Source: Acanthochlamys bracteata (Eukaryota > Streptophyta > Magnoliopsida > Pandanales > Velloziaceae). From it: DNA of 64,000 nucleotides. Below the pieces are notes generated by a model. The model searched no databases and was not told the DNA's origin. It saw only the letters and a list, made by a program, of their open reading frames with translations. The first letter of the stretch is position 1. Every line of letters starts with the position of its first letter. This document shows, piece after piece, positions 50,712 to 62,729 of the stretch. The stretch lies in NCBI GenBank assembly GCA_019914995.1, contig CM034138.1, positions 3,038,001-3,102,000 on the forward strand, read 5' to 3'. Made by a program: the position numbers and the translations under genes.

Positions 50712-51673
50712 TCATGGAATCATTTGTTGGGCTGCGGGTGGATTCATAGCAATCTCTTGTTCTCTCGCAACGTAACCCATCCAACCTGCACTGAATTCTC
50801 ATCAGTATTTGCTGAAAGTTGTTTTTCAATGTTGGTACATGAACACAGGATGTTTTAAAAAAAATTACCTAAAGAAGGATCAAGCCCTCGCACTTTAAGC
50901 TCTCGATACTCCTGGCAAAGAGCGCAGTAAAAGCAGAATAAATGAATGGCCCAATCCTCAGCTGGAGCTTCCACCAGGTTGAATTTCATCCTCAACCTCA
51001 GCCTGTTGCTTGAGCTAAGTTTTGAACAGGTACAAGCAGCCAGCGCAAAGAAAGCATAGAAACAGCTTGCCAGTACACAGCCTGCAGCATAGCAGCAATA
51101 CATGTAGACAATGTTTGAATCTTCTGTTAGCAGAATGATTTCAATAAATTGTTTCGTATGTATACTGCTTACTGGTTCGTCCTTCATCTGTCATCTCTGC
51201 AATCTGCCCATACGTCATGCAAGGTAAGAGCGATGTCACCAAAGCTGCAAGATAAAGAAATTATCACGTAAACAGTAGAAAATCAACTGCATTTATTTGA
51301 AAGTAGTTTGTTCTGGTAACGTAAAATGAGCAAGAGGAAAGTTTTCGCAGATAGCATTACTGTTAGATACGTCGTTTCCGCAATCAAACAACTCTGATGA
51401 CCAACGTACCCCGATCACAGGGGGTTTTTGTGGAGGGTAAGTATTTTGGTAAACCTGAACAGATGGTGTTGCTGTAGGTGGACGGTAAGTGCCTGGAGTG
51501 TCTTGAAAACCATTTCCTACAGGTCTATGAGGAGGATACGCTTCTGGTTGAGAGTAGCCATTGCTGGCATTCGGTTCTGGTGTACTAGGTGGAGTGTTGT
51601 TCGCCTGAAAATTGTTGTTGGCTTCTTCCTCCGCAGCACGCTGAGGATTGCTGCTAGGATGAGGTTGTCTCAT
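50712..51673 (-). CDS. PLAC8 family protein (cell number regulator / PCR-like)
   Basis: Four exons: 51673-51361, 51244-51173, 51081-50869, 50785-50712; 223 residues. About 85 N-terminal residues are Pro/Asn-rich and disordered (YPPHRPVGNG, TYPPQKPPVIG). The PLAC8 domain follows: WSSELFDCGND, then LVTSLLPCMTYGQIAEM, a hydrophobic Cys-rich segment (CVLASCFYAFFALAACTC), and the family tail FCFYCALCQEYRELKVRG before GLDPSLGW. Relatives affect organ cell number, heavy-metal efflux or calcium uptake at the plasma membrane; which applies cannot be told. The conserved LLPC keeps the first Cys motif, but the middle CC pair of many members is FCFYC here. The start is the first ATG in frame. Confidence 0.9.
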
Positions 51674-52343
51674 TTGCACAAGCTACACAGGTGATTCGAA
51701 CATTTCTCTGAACAACAGCTCTTATAAGAGAACTCTGATTAACTAATGGAAAAACAAATATACAGGCAAGGAGAACGTGCGCTGCTTCTTTATCCTGAGC
51801 TGGAATTTGTTGAAATCACTGAGCCACGATATTCACAAAGTCGTTGCCACTACTGCAACTTGTATTTGTCTAAAGAAAACAAATTGTAAAACTTGCAAAG
51901 TATTTTTGTCATTTGTACTTGATATTATATTTATAGACATTTCATATGAGGAATACAGACTTTTGAATTGAAGTATTCATGAAAATAAGCAGTAACTCTC
52001 TAACTGATAAGATCAAGTTAACCGACGTTCAGGCAATTCAAGGACCAATTCGTTATAATAATAGTATCGACCTGCAACTTTGCGTTAAGCCGTACAGTTA
52101 TAACATCCCTGGAGTATATTTCATTTTGATTTTCAAACAAAATCGAACTCTAGCTCCATTGTCAGCTAGAATAATTTTAGACATTTATTTTTTCCAATAT
52201 CCTCAAAGGTTTTCATAGCTACTATATTGATGGTACAAGTCAGAAGATACAAGCTTGAAGTTTCGCCTACACACTATTCCTAAACAAGCTGAAAAGTGAA
52301 ATTTGTGGGACTCCTATACCACAGGCATTGTGTCAAGAATGAA

Positions 52344-53461
52344 TCACCAAGTCCACCACTTCTTACGCACAGAGGGGGGTGGTGGTAGAAGATCAAGCAT
52401 TGTTTCTTTCTCTTTCGGAGTCAATGGAACATCCCTTAAAAGATTCAGAGCCATGATGTGCACATTTGTCTTCTGCCTGTGCCTCTGATAGGCCCATACT
52501 CCTACTGCTGCTCCAGCAACTATGAACTGTCCAAATACAAGTCAACTAATTAAATAATCTTTAACTTGACAAACAACCAGATAACCAAACAACCAGTTTG
52601 TCAAATATGTTTAAAATTAGAACTATGCTGGATCATCACGCATTGAAGTAGACTTACTGGTGACAGCCATAATGCTGAAGTCTGCAAATCAAAGCGAGGA
52701 ACATAAAGCACTGTTTCTCCAAAATCTTGCTCCAGTTTCTTGAATATCTCTTTATCTGTCTTCCCAGCATGAATCTCATCACGAATTAGCTGCAGCCAGC
52801 AAACCAATATTATTTCAACCAATACCTATTTGCTAGATGGAAATTTATTCACTTCAGCTTGTTATATGAGTAACATGAGGTCAATACGCAAGTTTAACAT
52901 ATCTCTTTCAGAAATTAGAGCTGCAACAACATAAAGCTTGATATTCCCATAAAGAATACACCTGCTTAGACAGGCATATAATCTTGAAACGGACATGCTC
53001 ATATATATTATGCACGAGGCTAACCAAAGGTCAACATCATCCAACTAACAAAAAGCAGTTAGGTCTATCATTTTAGTTGGTTAAATGTCATGCCAACACA
53101 ACCGTATGCAACAATTCGGTCTTCTTTGGATTTCCTTCAGTTAGAACATGCAATGCAACATTACATAAACTCCTACTACACTATAAATTAGTAATTTACA
53201 TATTTGACATGATTGAATTCGAGACCTTATTTTAGTGCTACCATCAATGCAATAAGGTTGAATGGAAATTGAGGCAAGTACAGGCTACATATGAATTAAA
53301 ACAGAAGAAGTATTAACCACCTTTCTGAGGAGTATGGCAATATCTGCTTGTGAGTCTTCAATGGACTGGCTTCCACACTCTGTGCACCGAACATTATGGC
53401 TAATATTTCTCGCCCGAGCTTCAACAGTTTGCATCTTTTTAATCTCCTCATCGCTTGCCAT
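52344..53461 (-). CDS. CCMH: Mitochondrial cytochrome c maturation protein CcmH
   Basis: Three exons: 53461-53321, 52789-52658, 52526-52344; 151 residues, close to the Arabidopsis CCMH length. It has the redox motif VRCTECG (Cys-X-X-Cys, residues 26 and 29), the family core IRDEIHAGKTDKEIFKKL and QDFGETVLY, then a membrane span around ALWLSPFIVAGAAVGVWAY and a matrix/intermembrane tail ending in PPPP and a basic stretch. CcmH reduces or presents the haem-binding cysteines of apocytochrome c in system I maturation, anchored in the mitochondrial inner membrane. No N-terminal presequence is visible, as in other plant CCMH proteins. The probable leader with an intron extends to about 54060. Confidence 0.94.
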
Positions 53462-54552
53462 CCTATATATCTACTTGCCTTCTACTTTCACTGCAAATTG
53501 CAAAAGAAAATCATTTACTACAATAAGAAACTCCTTTTTTTGCACAATAAAAAAAAACGAAGAAGGACATACGAAGTCTACTACTGCTAAAAGTAAAGAT
53601 CCTCAGATATCGATTCCCGTTAGGAATACAGAGGACGTAAAGTAACTAGACCAATGATTGTTTTCTCATAGTTAAGGCATTTCGTCAAACAGTTGGTGCC
53701 CACTGGTTGAAGCATTTTGTCAAACAGTTTGCATGTAGCTGTAAAGCCCAACGATTTTGCTAACACATATCACAACACTTAAACAGCTTACATGAAGAAC
53801 ACTAACCAAGAACGAGAGACAGATTCTAACTTTGAAATACTTCAGGCGACTTCGAAAGTTCAAACTCATTACCAGACCATCTACAGTTAAACTAACGGCT
53901 TTCAGAAATGCAAAGAGAAAATCAGAAATACAAGAGTTAAAAAGAAAGATTTAGAATTTACGATTAAAGAGCTTACGATTTGTTTTTCGAATTCCTACTG
54001 GAGACTAACCGGCTGCAACCAGCCTCTGAGATCCAACCACTGAATAAAGTTGGTTTTGTTTTATAGTAGTCAGCAAAATTGTTTTCTTTATATAGGTTTC
54101 TTCTCCCGTGGTGCTAGTTTGTTTTGTTTATTTCAGCAGTGTAGTTTATACCTATTTCACCATTTATTATTTATCAACAATTTCAATGCAGGCAAACTGT
54201 TAACCAGTATTTGAACCTTTAAATCCTGAAGATAGGTAAGCAATTTACTTGTTTCTCTTCAAAATACAAACTTGTCTATATATGGCACTCGCTGTAGCTT
54301 AAATTATAACTTCTTTTTTGCCTTTTCTTTTTTTTTGGTACAAAGCAATGTTTACAACATTGAGAGCATATTTAATATCTCAAAACCCTTTACAACATTA
54401 ATGAAGATTAGCAATTTTGAAGTAAAGTAACCAACAAAAAACACACACACATATATTACAATACACAGATCGTAAGAAGGTAATAATTCTACATAAACCC
54501 CCAAAAGCATATTAGGATTATATCTGTAAGAGATCGAATAAATTGTGAAGGA
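53462..54552. other. CCMH leader/promoter and short intergenic gap to EMF1 3' end
   Basis: The minus-strand leader of CCMH probably spans to about 54060, including a likely intron. A direct repeat of TTTCGTCAAACAGTT-type sequence occurs at about 53681 and 53709. 54300-54552 should hold the 3' UTR of the EMF1-like gene. Nothing else seen. Confidence 0.4.
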
Positions 54553-57500
54553 TCAGGTTCTAACAAGTTCTTTTAGTGCAGTAAGGTTCTTCATTTTCTG
54601 GAACTTGTGTCCACGAAAATCTGCTGGAAAATAATAGCTGCCAGGAAGCGGTCGCACCTTTGGCCTTAGATCATCAGGGTTGATCATAAACTCGCAATCA
54701 TCACCTGGTGCCATAAAATCTGCAGGGTTCCTATTGAATGTGCAGATTTCTCTTTCAGCCTTGCTATGTACATGCTGGAATGATCCATTGTTATGGCTGA
54801 TACCATCATGGGCTGTGCTATCATTTTCCGATGAACTTCTCAGGATGTGAATAGAGGTAGGCACGTTGCGAATTGGTTTTGAATTTGGAACTTTTGAAAC
54901 AAAGGCTGAGTGGCATTCTGCTGTCAGCTTTCTTCCAGCATCCTCAGGTCTTACGTCACTGGGATCTCTTTCACCAAAACCATAAGATGAACCAAAACTT
55001 TTTGAATGAGCTGATATCTCATTCCGCAACAATGTTCCAAGCACGCCGAAGCGAGGAAGTGGGCGAAGAGGCCTGGATATATTCTGGTGATGGTTCTCTT
55101 GGTCAGTGCTTCTAAATTCCTTTGTGTGCATAGCAGTCTGGCTATCGCTTATCTTAATAATAGTGCCTGGTCTACGAAGCTTATTAAGTTGATCATGGCC
55201 CTCAAAACCAAAATCTTTGAGAAACATCACACTCTTAGCATCAATTGGCATATTGTACAGTTGACATGATCTTGGATCCATCAGCCTGAGCAAGTGTGTG
55301 GCAGGTATCGTTTCGTTAGTGTACACACTGGGTTCCCCAACGACTCTAAAATGGCACTGTTTTCTGGACAGTGGATAAGAAGTTGGTGATGAAAAGTTTC
55401 TTACTTGAGCTGATTCTATTTGATCATTTCTATGAATAATTTCGGCTCCGGCAGGGGGTAAAGGCCTTCTATTATTGATCTTGTACATGCAGAAAGGGCC
55501 CTTCTCAAAACTTTTTCTATGGATATCTGGATTCATACAACTAAGATTGAAATCATGATGTTTTTGTGAACTCATCTGGGCATGTGGACCATATGATAGC
55601 TGCGTAGACCACTCCTTAGCAAGCTTGCATGAATCCTCAACCCAGTCTTTTTCACTGCAAGGCCTTACTTTGGATGCTTGAAATTCCACTCTCTTGCTGT
55701 TTAAATCAGAAACAGAATTATGCAGACCATTCGCTTGGAAATTGCAAATACCTGGATGAGATTGGCATTTTGCAGACTGTTCCTTGTTCCATTCCATTTG
55801 ATGGTTTAGATTAGGATCACCAAGAAGACTGTAGGGCATATCACATTCAGCACTCCTAGTAATTTTGCAAGTACTCCAAGGAGTTTCCGCTGCATTCTGG
55901 AGATGAAATGTCTCTTGAGCTTTCCCTTGTAAGTCCTGATTTCTGTTAAATTCTAGGAAAGGGCCACGATTGTCATCCTTCATTTCGGCCATTTGTGATT
56001 CTCTACTATAAAGATTATCCTTCAAGCTTTTGGCATTTTCCGATTGACGTGAAAAATCAACAGCAGCTGCAGCATTTGTCTGGCATCTTTCATGCTGGTT
56101 TTTAGCAAGGAGTTCCACAATGTCCATAGGGAAGTCATCCTGAGTATCCTGCTGAGAAGTCACTACATTGTTCCGGTTCTTCTTAGCTTTTCTCTGACAT
56201 GGGTAACTTGTGATGCTATCATCCCCTGTTCTGCTGGAAGAACCCTGACAGGTTGTGAAAAAATTCAGGAAGTGCTAGGTATAAATATCATTGTATAGGA
56301 TAAATAGTGATGAAAATCTGGCAACCAAGAAAAAAAATCTCTCTTTTTAAAAGAATAAGACTATGATCTTCATCCTAAATCAAGAAGTAAAGAAGCCTGC
56401 CCTACTCAGCTTAACTATCAATTATTTTAAATCAAAAGTAAAGATATACCTTCAATTAGTGAAGCAGAGGAATAACAAAATGCCACTAAATACAATTGAG
56501 GATTTAGTAAAAGACTCGTATCACTTGCGTTGTAACAAATGTTCATGGGAAAACCAATAATATGAACTACCAGAGTAGAGGTCTTATGCTGTGTTTCTGC
56601 GCAGGATACGTCCTCAATTTGGCAATGTCACAGCTCAGTCTAGTGCATAGAAGAAAGAACATCCAGTGAAACAAGATCAACAACATACCTTTGGTATCTT
56701 TACCTTTTCTTGCCTTTCGACTAGGGGAGTTCTATTCCTCTTACCCAAGACCTTTTCATTAAAGTTGCTTTCTTTGATTGTCAAACCATTGCCCAGGCTG
56801 TTGGCTCCTTGCATCCCTGTTGTCCTTAGACACTGTAATTGTAAAAATGCTGCATCTTCGGCAGATGTATGAATCATTTGAGACATGCTTCTGTCCAATG
56901 GGGGGCCAGACCTGCAGGGATTAGACTCAGCCCTGTTCTTGACTCTGATGCTAGGGTTTTCAATATCTGGACCAACAACCTTCTCTAGAGAAGCAGCTGG
57001 AACAACCTTAGAGCCACCACTGTGAGAAGTTTTAATTAGTTTGCCTTTTGCTTGCTCACAAGCTATAGATTTCCTAGACACTTTTGTCAGCCAATGCATT
57101 AGGGAAGGTCCCGCCTCATCCTCAATATCAGAAGATATGTTACTGAGCCTTTTTTTGCTGAGATGCAAATTTTCTTTCGTGGCACTTAACAGATTCTTAG
57201 GAACTAAAGCTTGAGATTCTCCTAAAGATTTTTCAATGGACAAACCTGCTTTCCTAAAATTGTTTTCTCTGAAATTTCTGCTTCTGGAATCTTGATCAGA
57301 TAATTGGACCTTTTGATACTTTACCAATCCCTCGCTTTTTATTATGTCATCCAATAACCGCACTTTGCGACTTCTTTTCTGCTGCTTGCTGTGAACACTA
57401 AAACGGAGCTGTTCAGCATGATCTTGGCTTTCGTTGTCACTATCACCAGGATACAGAGTACCACAAGATGCTGCGTGGCCTTTTTTCTTAGGATGCCTAG

Positions 57501-58545
57501 AATCCTGACTAAAAGCATCAAATGCACAATCAGCTGGAGGATGACCACTTGCACGGACTTTTCCTGGCAAAACATCCTCCTTCCACACATCTTTAGATGG
57601 CTCCTTCATCTGATGTAGCTCATTGACATCTTTTGAGCATTTGCAGCCAGACACTTCTCTGTTTCTTCTCATGGGAATGCGAAGCTCATCAGATATCTCA
57701 AGAAGTTTAGGAGCATTTTCAGGAGGACTAACAGGCCATCTACCGTCAGAATCTTTTCGAATGATCTGTTCTGCTCTGACAAGAGGAGCTTCACATAATT
57801 TATCTTGACGTGGATTGATGACACTATTTTTTAGCACCTGAGTACCTGTGGAATGGACAGAACTATATATAAGAAAACAAGGAATCTGATAATACTAGAA
57901 AGTACAAGCTTACCTCCTTTCTTTGGGTCTTTAATCACAGTTCCACTTGGACAACACCCAGATTGAAGAGACTCTCTGACTTTTAACATTTTGGGATTGT
58001 CTTCTTCCACTGATTTTCGTTTCATATGTTCCTCAAGGACCTGCTCAGAGCATGAAGGTTGGGCTTCAAGAGTAACATTTCCTATGTATAAAGGACCTGT
58101 AGGTTTCCTTTCCACATCATTCGCTCCATGTTCACATGCAGTTGTGTAAGCACTGATTCTTTTCAAACAATCTTGGCAATTCCACCTTCTATATTGAATC
58201 ACATGCAGCGGAGGCAGTAATTCCGCTTGTTCTCCAGAAATGTGGTAGTCAAGCATGAAGGGCCAGCATAGCTTTGGATCTCTCTTTCGCACTCCAGAAA
58301 CATATCCACTAAGGGCATATCGGATTACTAATTAGAAAGGCTAATGGTCCAGATTTTAAAAAGTATTACATAGAAACAAGCCACAATGCTTACCGCATTG
58401 TAAAATGATTGCAACTCTTTCCTTGATCCTCCCCATCTGCATCTGGATCAGCGGTGCTCGATATTTTGGAAAACTGATTAGCTGGGGGAAGATGAGCAGG
58501 TCTGCTCTTTTGGCAGTTCGTTCTCTCAATTAAAACCACTTCCAT
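54553..58545 (-). CDS. EMF1: EMBRYONIC FLOWER 1-like Polycomb-associated protein
   Basis: Four exons: 58545-58394, 58308-57914, 57845-56689, 56244-54553; 1131 residues, similar to Arabidopsis EMF1 (about 1,100). The N-terminus has the family block CNHFTMRGYVSGVRKRDPKL then CWPF, and a Trp/Cys segment (YRRWNCQDCLKRI). The rest is long, polar and low in order, with basic patches such as KRSRKVRLLDDIIK. EMF1 is a plant-only DNA- and nucleosome-binding repressor working with PRC2/PRC1 to maintain H3K27me3 silencing and block early flowering. Identification rests mainly on the N-terminal block, length and exon pattern; the tail diverges too fast to judge by eye. All exon phases agree. The start is the first ATG in this frame; upstream ATGs exist in another frame. 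Confidence 0.82.
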
Positions 58546-58567
58546 GCCAAGAAATCAACATAATCAT
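58526..58567 (-). promoter_or_regulatory. Upstream ORF overlapping the EMF1-like start codon
   Basis: In the exon piece before the start (acceptor CTCCTAG, exon from 58585) two upstream ATGs, at 58567 and 58561, share one frame that reads 13 codons (MIMLISWHGSGFN) and stops at 58526, passing over the main ATG at 58545. Ribosomes starting there would miss the main start, so leaky scanning would be needed. Confidence 0.55.
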
Positions 58568-60150
58568 GCCAGAGTCCAATATGACCTAGGAGAGTAAGAT
58601 CATGCATAAGAGATTGATTTTTCTCAGACCGTATGATATTAAGAAGAAGTGCAAGATGTTATCTCATTACAAAATAATTCTTCCCTCAAAAAAACAAAAT
58701 GTAAAAAAAAAATGAACTCATTTCTCATGCATGCATAGTAACTAAAAGAAGTTGACCAGTATACACAACTATCACTATTAGGAAAGCACAGTTTTTTTTT
58801 TTTTTGCGTTGAATGCTCATACATACATTGGAAAAAGTCACATAACCCAGATGAAAACACATTACCATTATATCATCTATCAGACATATACACAATATGT
58901 TAACATTAGAAAAAACAAACTGGCACCACAACATACTGGCATGCTAAAGCTTGTCAAAAGAAACACAACACTTATACGTTGTAGCTACATACATGGAACA
59001 CACAAATTCCGTTCAAAGAAAAACATGATCTAATTGGGACCGTACTGCAACTAAATCAAAGTTACAAACTAAATCGAAAAGAAAACACAAGGTAATGATG
59101 TACAAACGCATATAACACTGGGATAGAACAAGAGCGACTGTAGCAGGTCAAACTCTTTTTTTGACATGCAATGTTATTAAAGATGAAGGTCTGATTTATC
59201 TCAAAGAAATATGGGATGGGACCTCAAAATTATGGTCTAGTTCCGAAAAATCAACCATAAAATACCAGAAGTTCACAAAAATAAGCGGATTTCTATTTCA
59301 CTATAAGTTGAATTATAAATATAGCTGGAACTGAAAGATTCATATTAGCACCGCCAAAGGAGTGGAACAATCAAGTTAACCAATACCCAACACTGTTTAG
59401 CTCATCTGGAATCCAAAGTTCTATTCTGGACCCAAGATGTTAAATTTTCAAAAAGTTTCAACTAAATATCACATGAAATATAGGGCGAGGAAGAAGATTA
59501 AACAACTCCCAAACACAAATCATCATCCCAAACAATAGCCTTCACAAAGCTCCACCTTTCCAGAAATGGCAATTTCCTAATTAAAATTGACACTCGAAGC
59601 CCAAAGCAGTTCATCAACAACTCTACATACAAATCTTGAAAAAATAATATCAAAACAACCCATATGCTTCCTTTCGGTAGGGGAAAAGATTGGATCTTTA
59701 AGGAAAAATAAAAAAGATTAAATTAAAAGGAAAATTGCTTGCCAAGACTAGAAATCAACAAACGATCAAAGACTATTTGAACCATCAACAAACCATCAAA
59801 GATATTGAGGAGCGGAATTTGAAAAGCATACCTGAAAGGTAAGGGAAACAAAAGCCTGAAGCAATGAATCAATCTCACAGCTAGTTTACCTCTTTACAGA
59901 AACACCAAGGGAGAAATTTAAAGAAAGTAAACAAGAAGTAAACCAAAAGCAGATCTCTCCCAAGAACCAGAAGGTAATTTAATTCAGAGTAGATCCAAGA
60001 TAAACCAGCTAGATGGGCTTGGAAGTTGGAGAGAAAAAAAAACTAGCTTTTTGGTTTTTGCTTTCTTTTTTTATTACATTTCTAGGGGTTTTTAGAGAGA
60101 ACATATGTTCTAGAGAAAGAATGAGAAGCAAGAAGGTACACAATTTTTGT
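58546..60150 (-). other. 5' leader, leader intron and promoter of the EMF1-like gene
   Basis: A donor (CTTTCAG then GTATGC near 59831) and the acceptor at 58588-58586 predict a 1.2 kb leader intron, with the first exon from about 59832 to 60130. A pyrimidine-rich TTTTTGCTTTC stretch lies just upstream. The ORFs at 58639-59033 on both strands are intronic noise around a poly-T tract. Confidence 0.45.
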
Positions 60151-60610
60151 GTTGGTGCCTTTTGGTGGTGGTGCTATTCAAAAAATAAATAAAGAAGTTG
60201 GCAAATTTATTTAGAAAACTGCTAACTCTATCATCTTGGAGAAGGCATGTGATATGCCATCACTAACAGACATGCAAGAAGATAGAGCAAAAAGAATCCA
60301 AAATGATCTAGGGAGATAAAGTGAGAAAATTTTTAACAAAAAAAAGATATCATGTCTTTGTCATAATAATATATTATAGGAATGTTTTAAATTAATTTGT
60401 TAACTACTTATAATTTTTATTATTTATTTATATTTTTAAAAAGTTATACTATTTTTATCACATGTGTTTAAAAGTTTAAAAATATAAATTCTAAGTTATT
60501 ATTATTATTTATCTTAATTATTTTTAAAATATAAAATAAAATTTGTTTTTCAAATATTTCTATATATGTTTATGTTAAAAAAATTATTTTATAGACAGTT
60601 GTAAACGCAC

Positions 60611-60857
60611 CGGAGGATGCATTTGGAATTGTTTATGAAATAAAAGTTTTTTAGAATTGGGATATTTTTATTTTTTTTGAAAAACGAATTTTATTTTTTT
60701 AATTCTAAAAAATAATAAAAATATATACTAAAAAATTTCATTATATAAAATTTTTTTATACTATTTAAATTTTTAAATAAATTTTTTAAATATTTATAAA
60801 ATATATATTAAAAAATATAAAAAGCTGCGTTTGGTATGTACTACCAAATACAGCATT
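60611..60857. mobile_element. hAT-like MITE remnant in the EMF1 promoter region
   Basis: Starts near GGATGCATTTGGAATTG and ends near a palindromic stretch (GCGTTTGGTATGTACTACCAAA). The core is A/T with the family's TTTTTTAGAATTGGGATATTT word. The borders are approximate. Confidence 0.45.
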
Positions 60858-60888
60858 CACAAACTTAACTTCTCCTCCATGCCTAACC

Positions 60889-60915
60889 ATATATATATAT
60901 ATATATATATATATA
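60889..60915. repeat. (AT)n microsatellite
   Basis: About 13 uninterrupted AT units. Confidence 0.95.
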
Positions 60916-60955
60916 ATTGCTAAATAAGTAATATTATATTATTGTTTTTGATTCA

Positions 60956-61171
60956 GGTGTGTTTATTTTGAGTAAACTCACTCTTTTGAAAGTAATTTTA
61001 AAAAATTAAATTAAAATTAAAAATATTTAAATAAAAAAATTTATATAAATTTTGTATATATAGTAAATTTTTTTAAATACTGATAGATATAATTTATTTT
61101 AAAATTTTTATTTATTTTATATTAAAAATGAGTTTAAAAAAATAAAATTTAAGGAATCGGTAAACACGCTC
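60956..61171. mobile_element. Tourist-like MITE, copy 4, with TCA duplication
   Basis: Flanked by TCA at 60953-60955 and 61172-61174. Ends GGTGTGTTTATTTTGAGT and GGTAAACACGCTC are inverted repeats; next to the left end is AAACTCACTCTTTTGAAAG, nearly the same as copy 1. The body is AT-rich. Confidence 0.78.
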
Positions 61172-61209
61172 TCAGCGAATCATTCAAGAAATTCCTATCA
61201 AATTGAATA

Positions 61210-61950
61210 AATTTGTACTTGCATTGCTGAGTGGCTGTTTAGCGGAAGGTTCTGCTCCACTTCATTTTATTTTGTTTAATTTATATTTTTAAATAAATAT
61301 TTATAATATTTTATAGAATTTATTTAAAAGTTTCAAAAATATGAAAAATTATGTTGTAAGATTTTATTGTTGTTGTTATTATTATACTTAATATAAAAAA
61401 TAAAAACTATTTTTAAAATAGAATAAAAATATTTTTTTAAAAAAGTTTTATTTATAAGCATTTTCAAAGAATCCCTCAAGCGTTAAATAAATCTTAAAGA
61501 TGTATATAAGTATTTAAATGAGAATTTTTTAAAATAAATTTATTTCAATTTTTCAAAAAAAATAAATTTGATTTTTTATTTTAAGAATAATAAAAAATCT
61601 AACAAGTTTTTTGGTGTACAATTAATTTAAATTTAAAAAATTTAAAATAATGTAATTTGTTAGAAAATAAAAAGCTAAAATAAAATTTTTCATAAGAATA
61701 TTGCCAAATGATATCTTAATTAGTGTTTGGGAGTACTTCTATATTTTAATTTTTAATTTAATATTTTTAATAATATTTATATAATTTTAAAAATATTTTA
61801 AAATAAAAAATTCTATATCATAAAATATTATTATTATTTATTCTATTATTTTTTAAATTATAAAAAAAATTGGGAAATAATTTTATTTAGAATTTTTTTT
61901 TCAAAAGTAATGGGAAGCATGCCTAACAAAATGTGGAGAGCTCTTCTTAT
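61210..61950. mobile_element. Two further hAT-like MITE remnants
   Basis: One runs from about 61228 (GGCTGTTTAGCGGAAGG) to 61480 (AAGCATTTTCAAAGAATCCC), the other from about 61725 (GTGTTTGGGAGTACTTC) to 61945 (GTAATGGGAAGCATGCCTAAC). Both have AT-rich cores containing the ATTTTATTATTNTTATT word shared by the family. Ends are degraded and borders approximate. Confidence 0.4.
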
Positions 61951-62259
61951 ACATTTTTGAAGCAAGAAGATAAGATGAACTTCTCATTAAAACCATTTTG
62001 ATAAAAGTCAAACCATATTAAATAGAAAGTGTTGTATTAATTTCATTCATCGAAACGTACAATTCACTATGCAAAATATTTTGTGTATAAATTCAACAAA
62101 GACTTTTTGAATTATCTTTTAAAATCACTACATAAGCAGAAACAACCACAAAAAAAAAAAAAAAAAAAACTTTTATCTACAGAATCTACTCACTATTAAT
62201 GGCGCAAATGAAATATCGTAGTCTTCCTTGTCCAAAACCAAATTAAGTAACCCTAGTTA

Positions 62260-62725
62260 GAGTGAAAACCGTAACCCTAACCCCATACCTAACTAAGGTA
62301 AGTCTTTAAAGATAGGGACGGGGTGGTGACTGAGTGGGGGGGTGAAACCCTAACCCTAGCTTCTCTTGTTCACTGGAGAGAGGGACCGACCACTTTCATC
62401 ACCACCAGCATCAACATCATCAAAAAAATTAAAGCAAAGCAAAGCAGAGCAAAGTGTGGCAGAGAAGAAAGAAGAAGAGAGAAGAAATGGACAAAGAGGC
62501 GCTGCTGTACTTAAGATGTGCCTGCAAAACAAACCAAATCAAACCAGAAAAGCAATTACTTCTTGGATCTTACCCGTCCATTTAATGCCAACAGTTTCCA
62601 TCTGTTACTTCTTTTTTTTTTTAATCTGTTTCTTTTTTTTTCAGAAACAGGCCTAAAAAAAGGTTTCATAGTATGGTTGTTGAAACTTTTGTTACAGAGT
62701 TGAAACGACTGTTCTTGCATGGCAG
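62260..62725 (+). other. Possible 5' end of a plus-strand gene with telo-box motifs
   Basis: Two ACCCTAACCC-like telo-boxes lie near 62273-62283 and 62347-62357; telo-boxes are common in promoters of plant genes for translation and growth. A purine-rich leader follows, then ATGGACAAAG at about 62487. A very strong acceptor (long T-tract then CAG) ends at 62643, followed by an exon that contains ATGGTTGTTG at 62673 and ends with the donor CAG/GTACGT at 62725/62726. This would start a protein MVVETFVTELKRLFLHG. No continuation is visible before the window ends, so this is only a candidate. Confidence 0.3.
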
Positions 62726-62729
62726 GTAC

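Noticed and set aside
54873..55814. Plus-strand frames within the EMF1 last exon
   Set aside because: Mirror images of a long, well-supported minus-strand coding exon.
62268..62360. Interstitial telomere tract
   Set aside because: Only single telo-box-sized matches to CCCTAAC, not a tandem tract; better explained as promoter elements.
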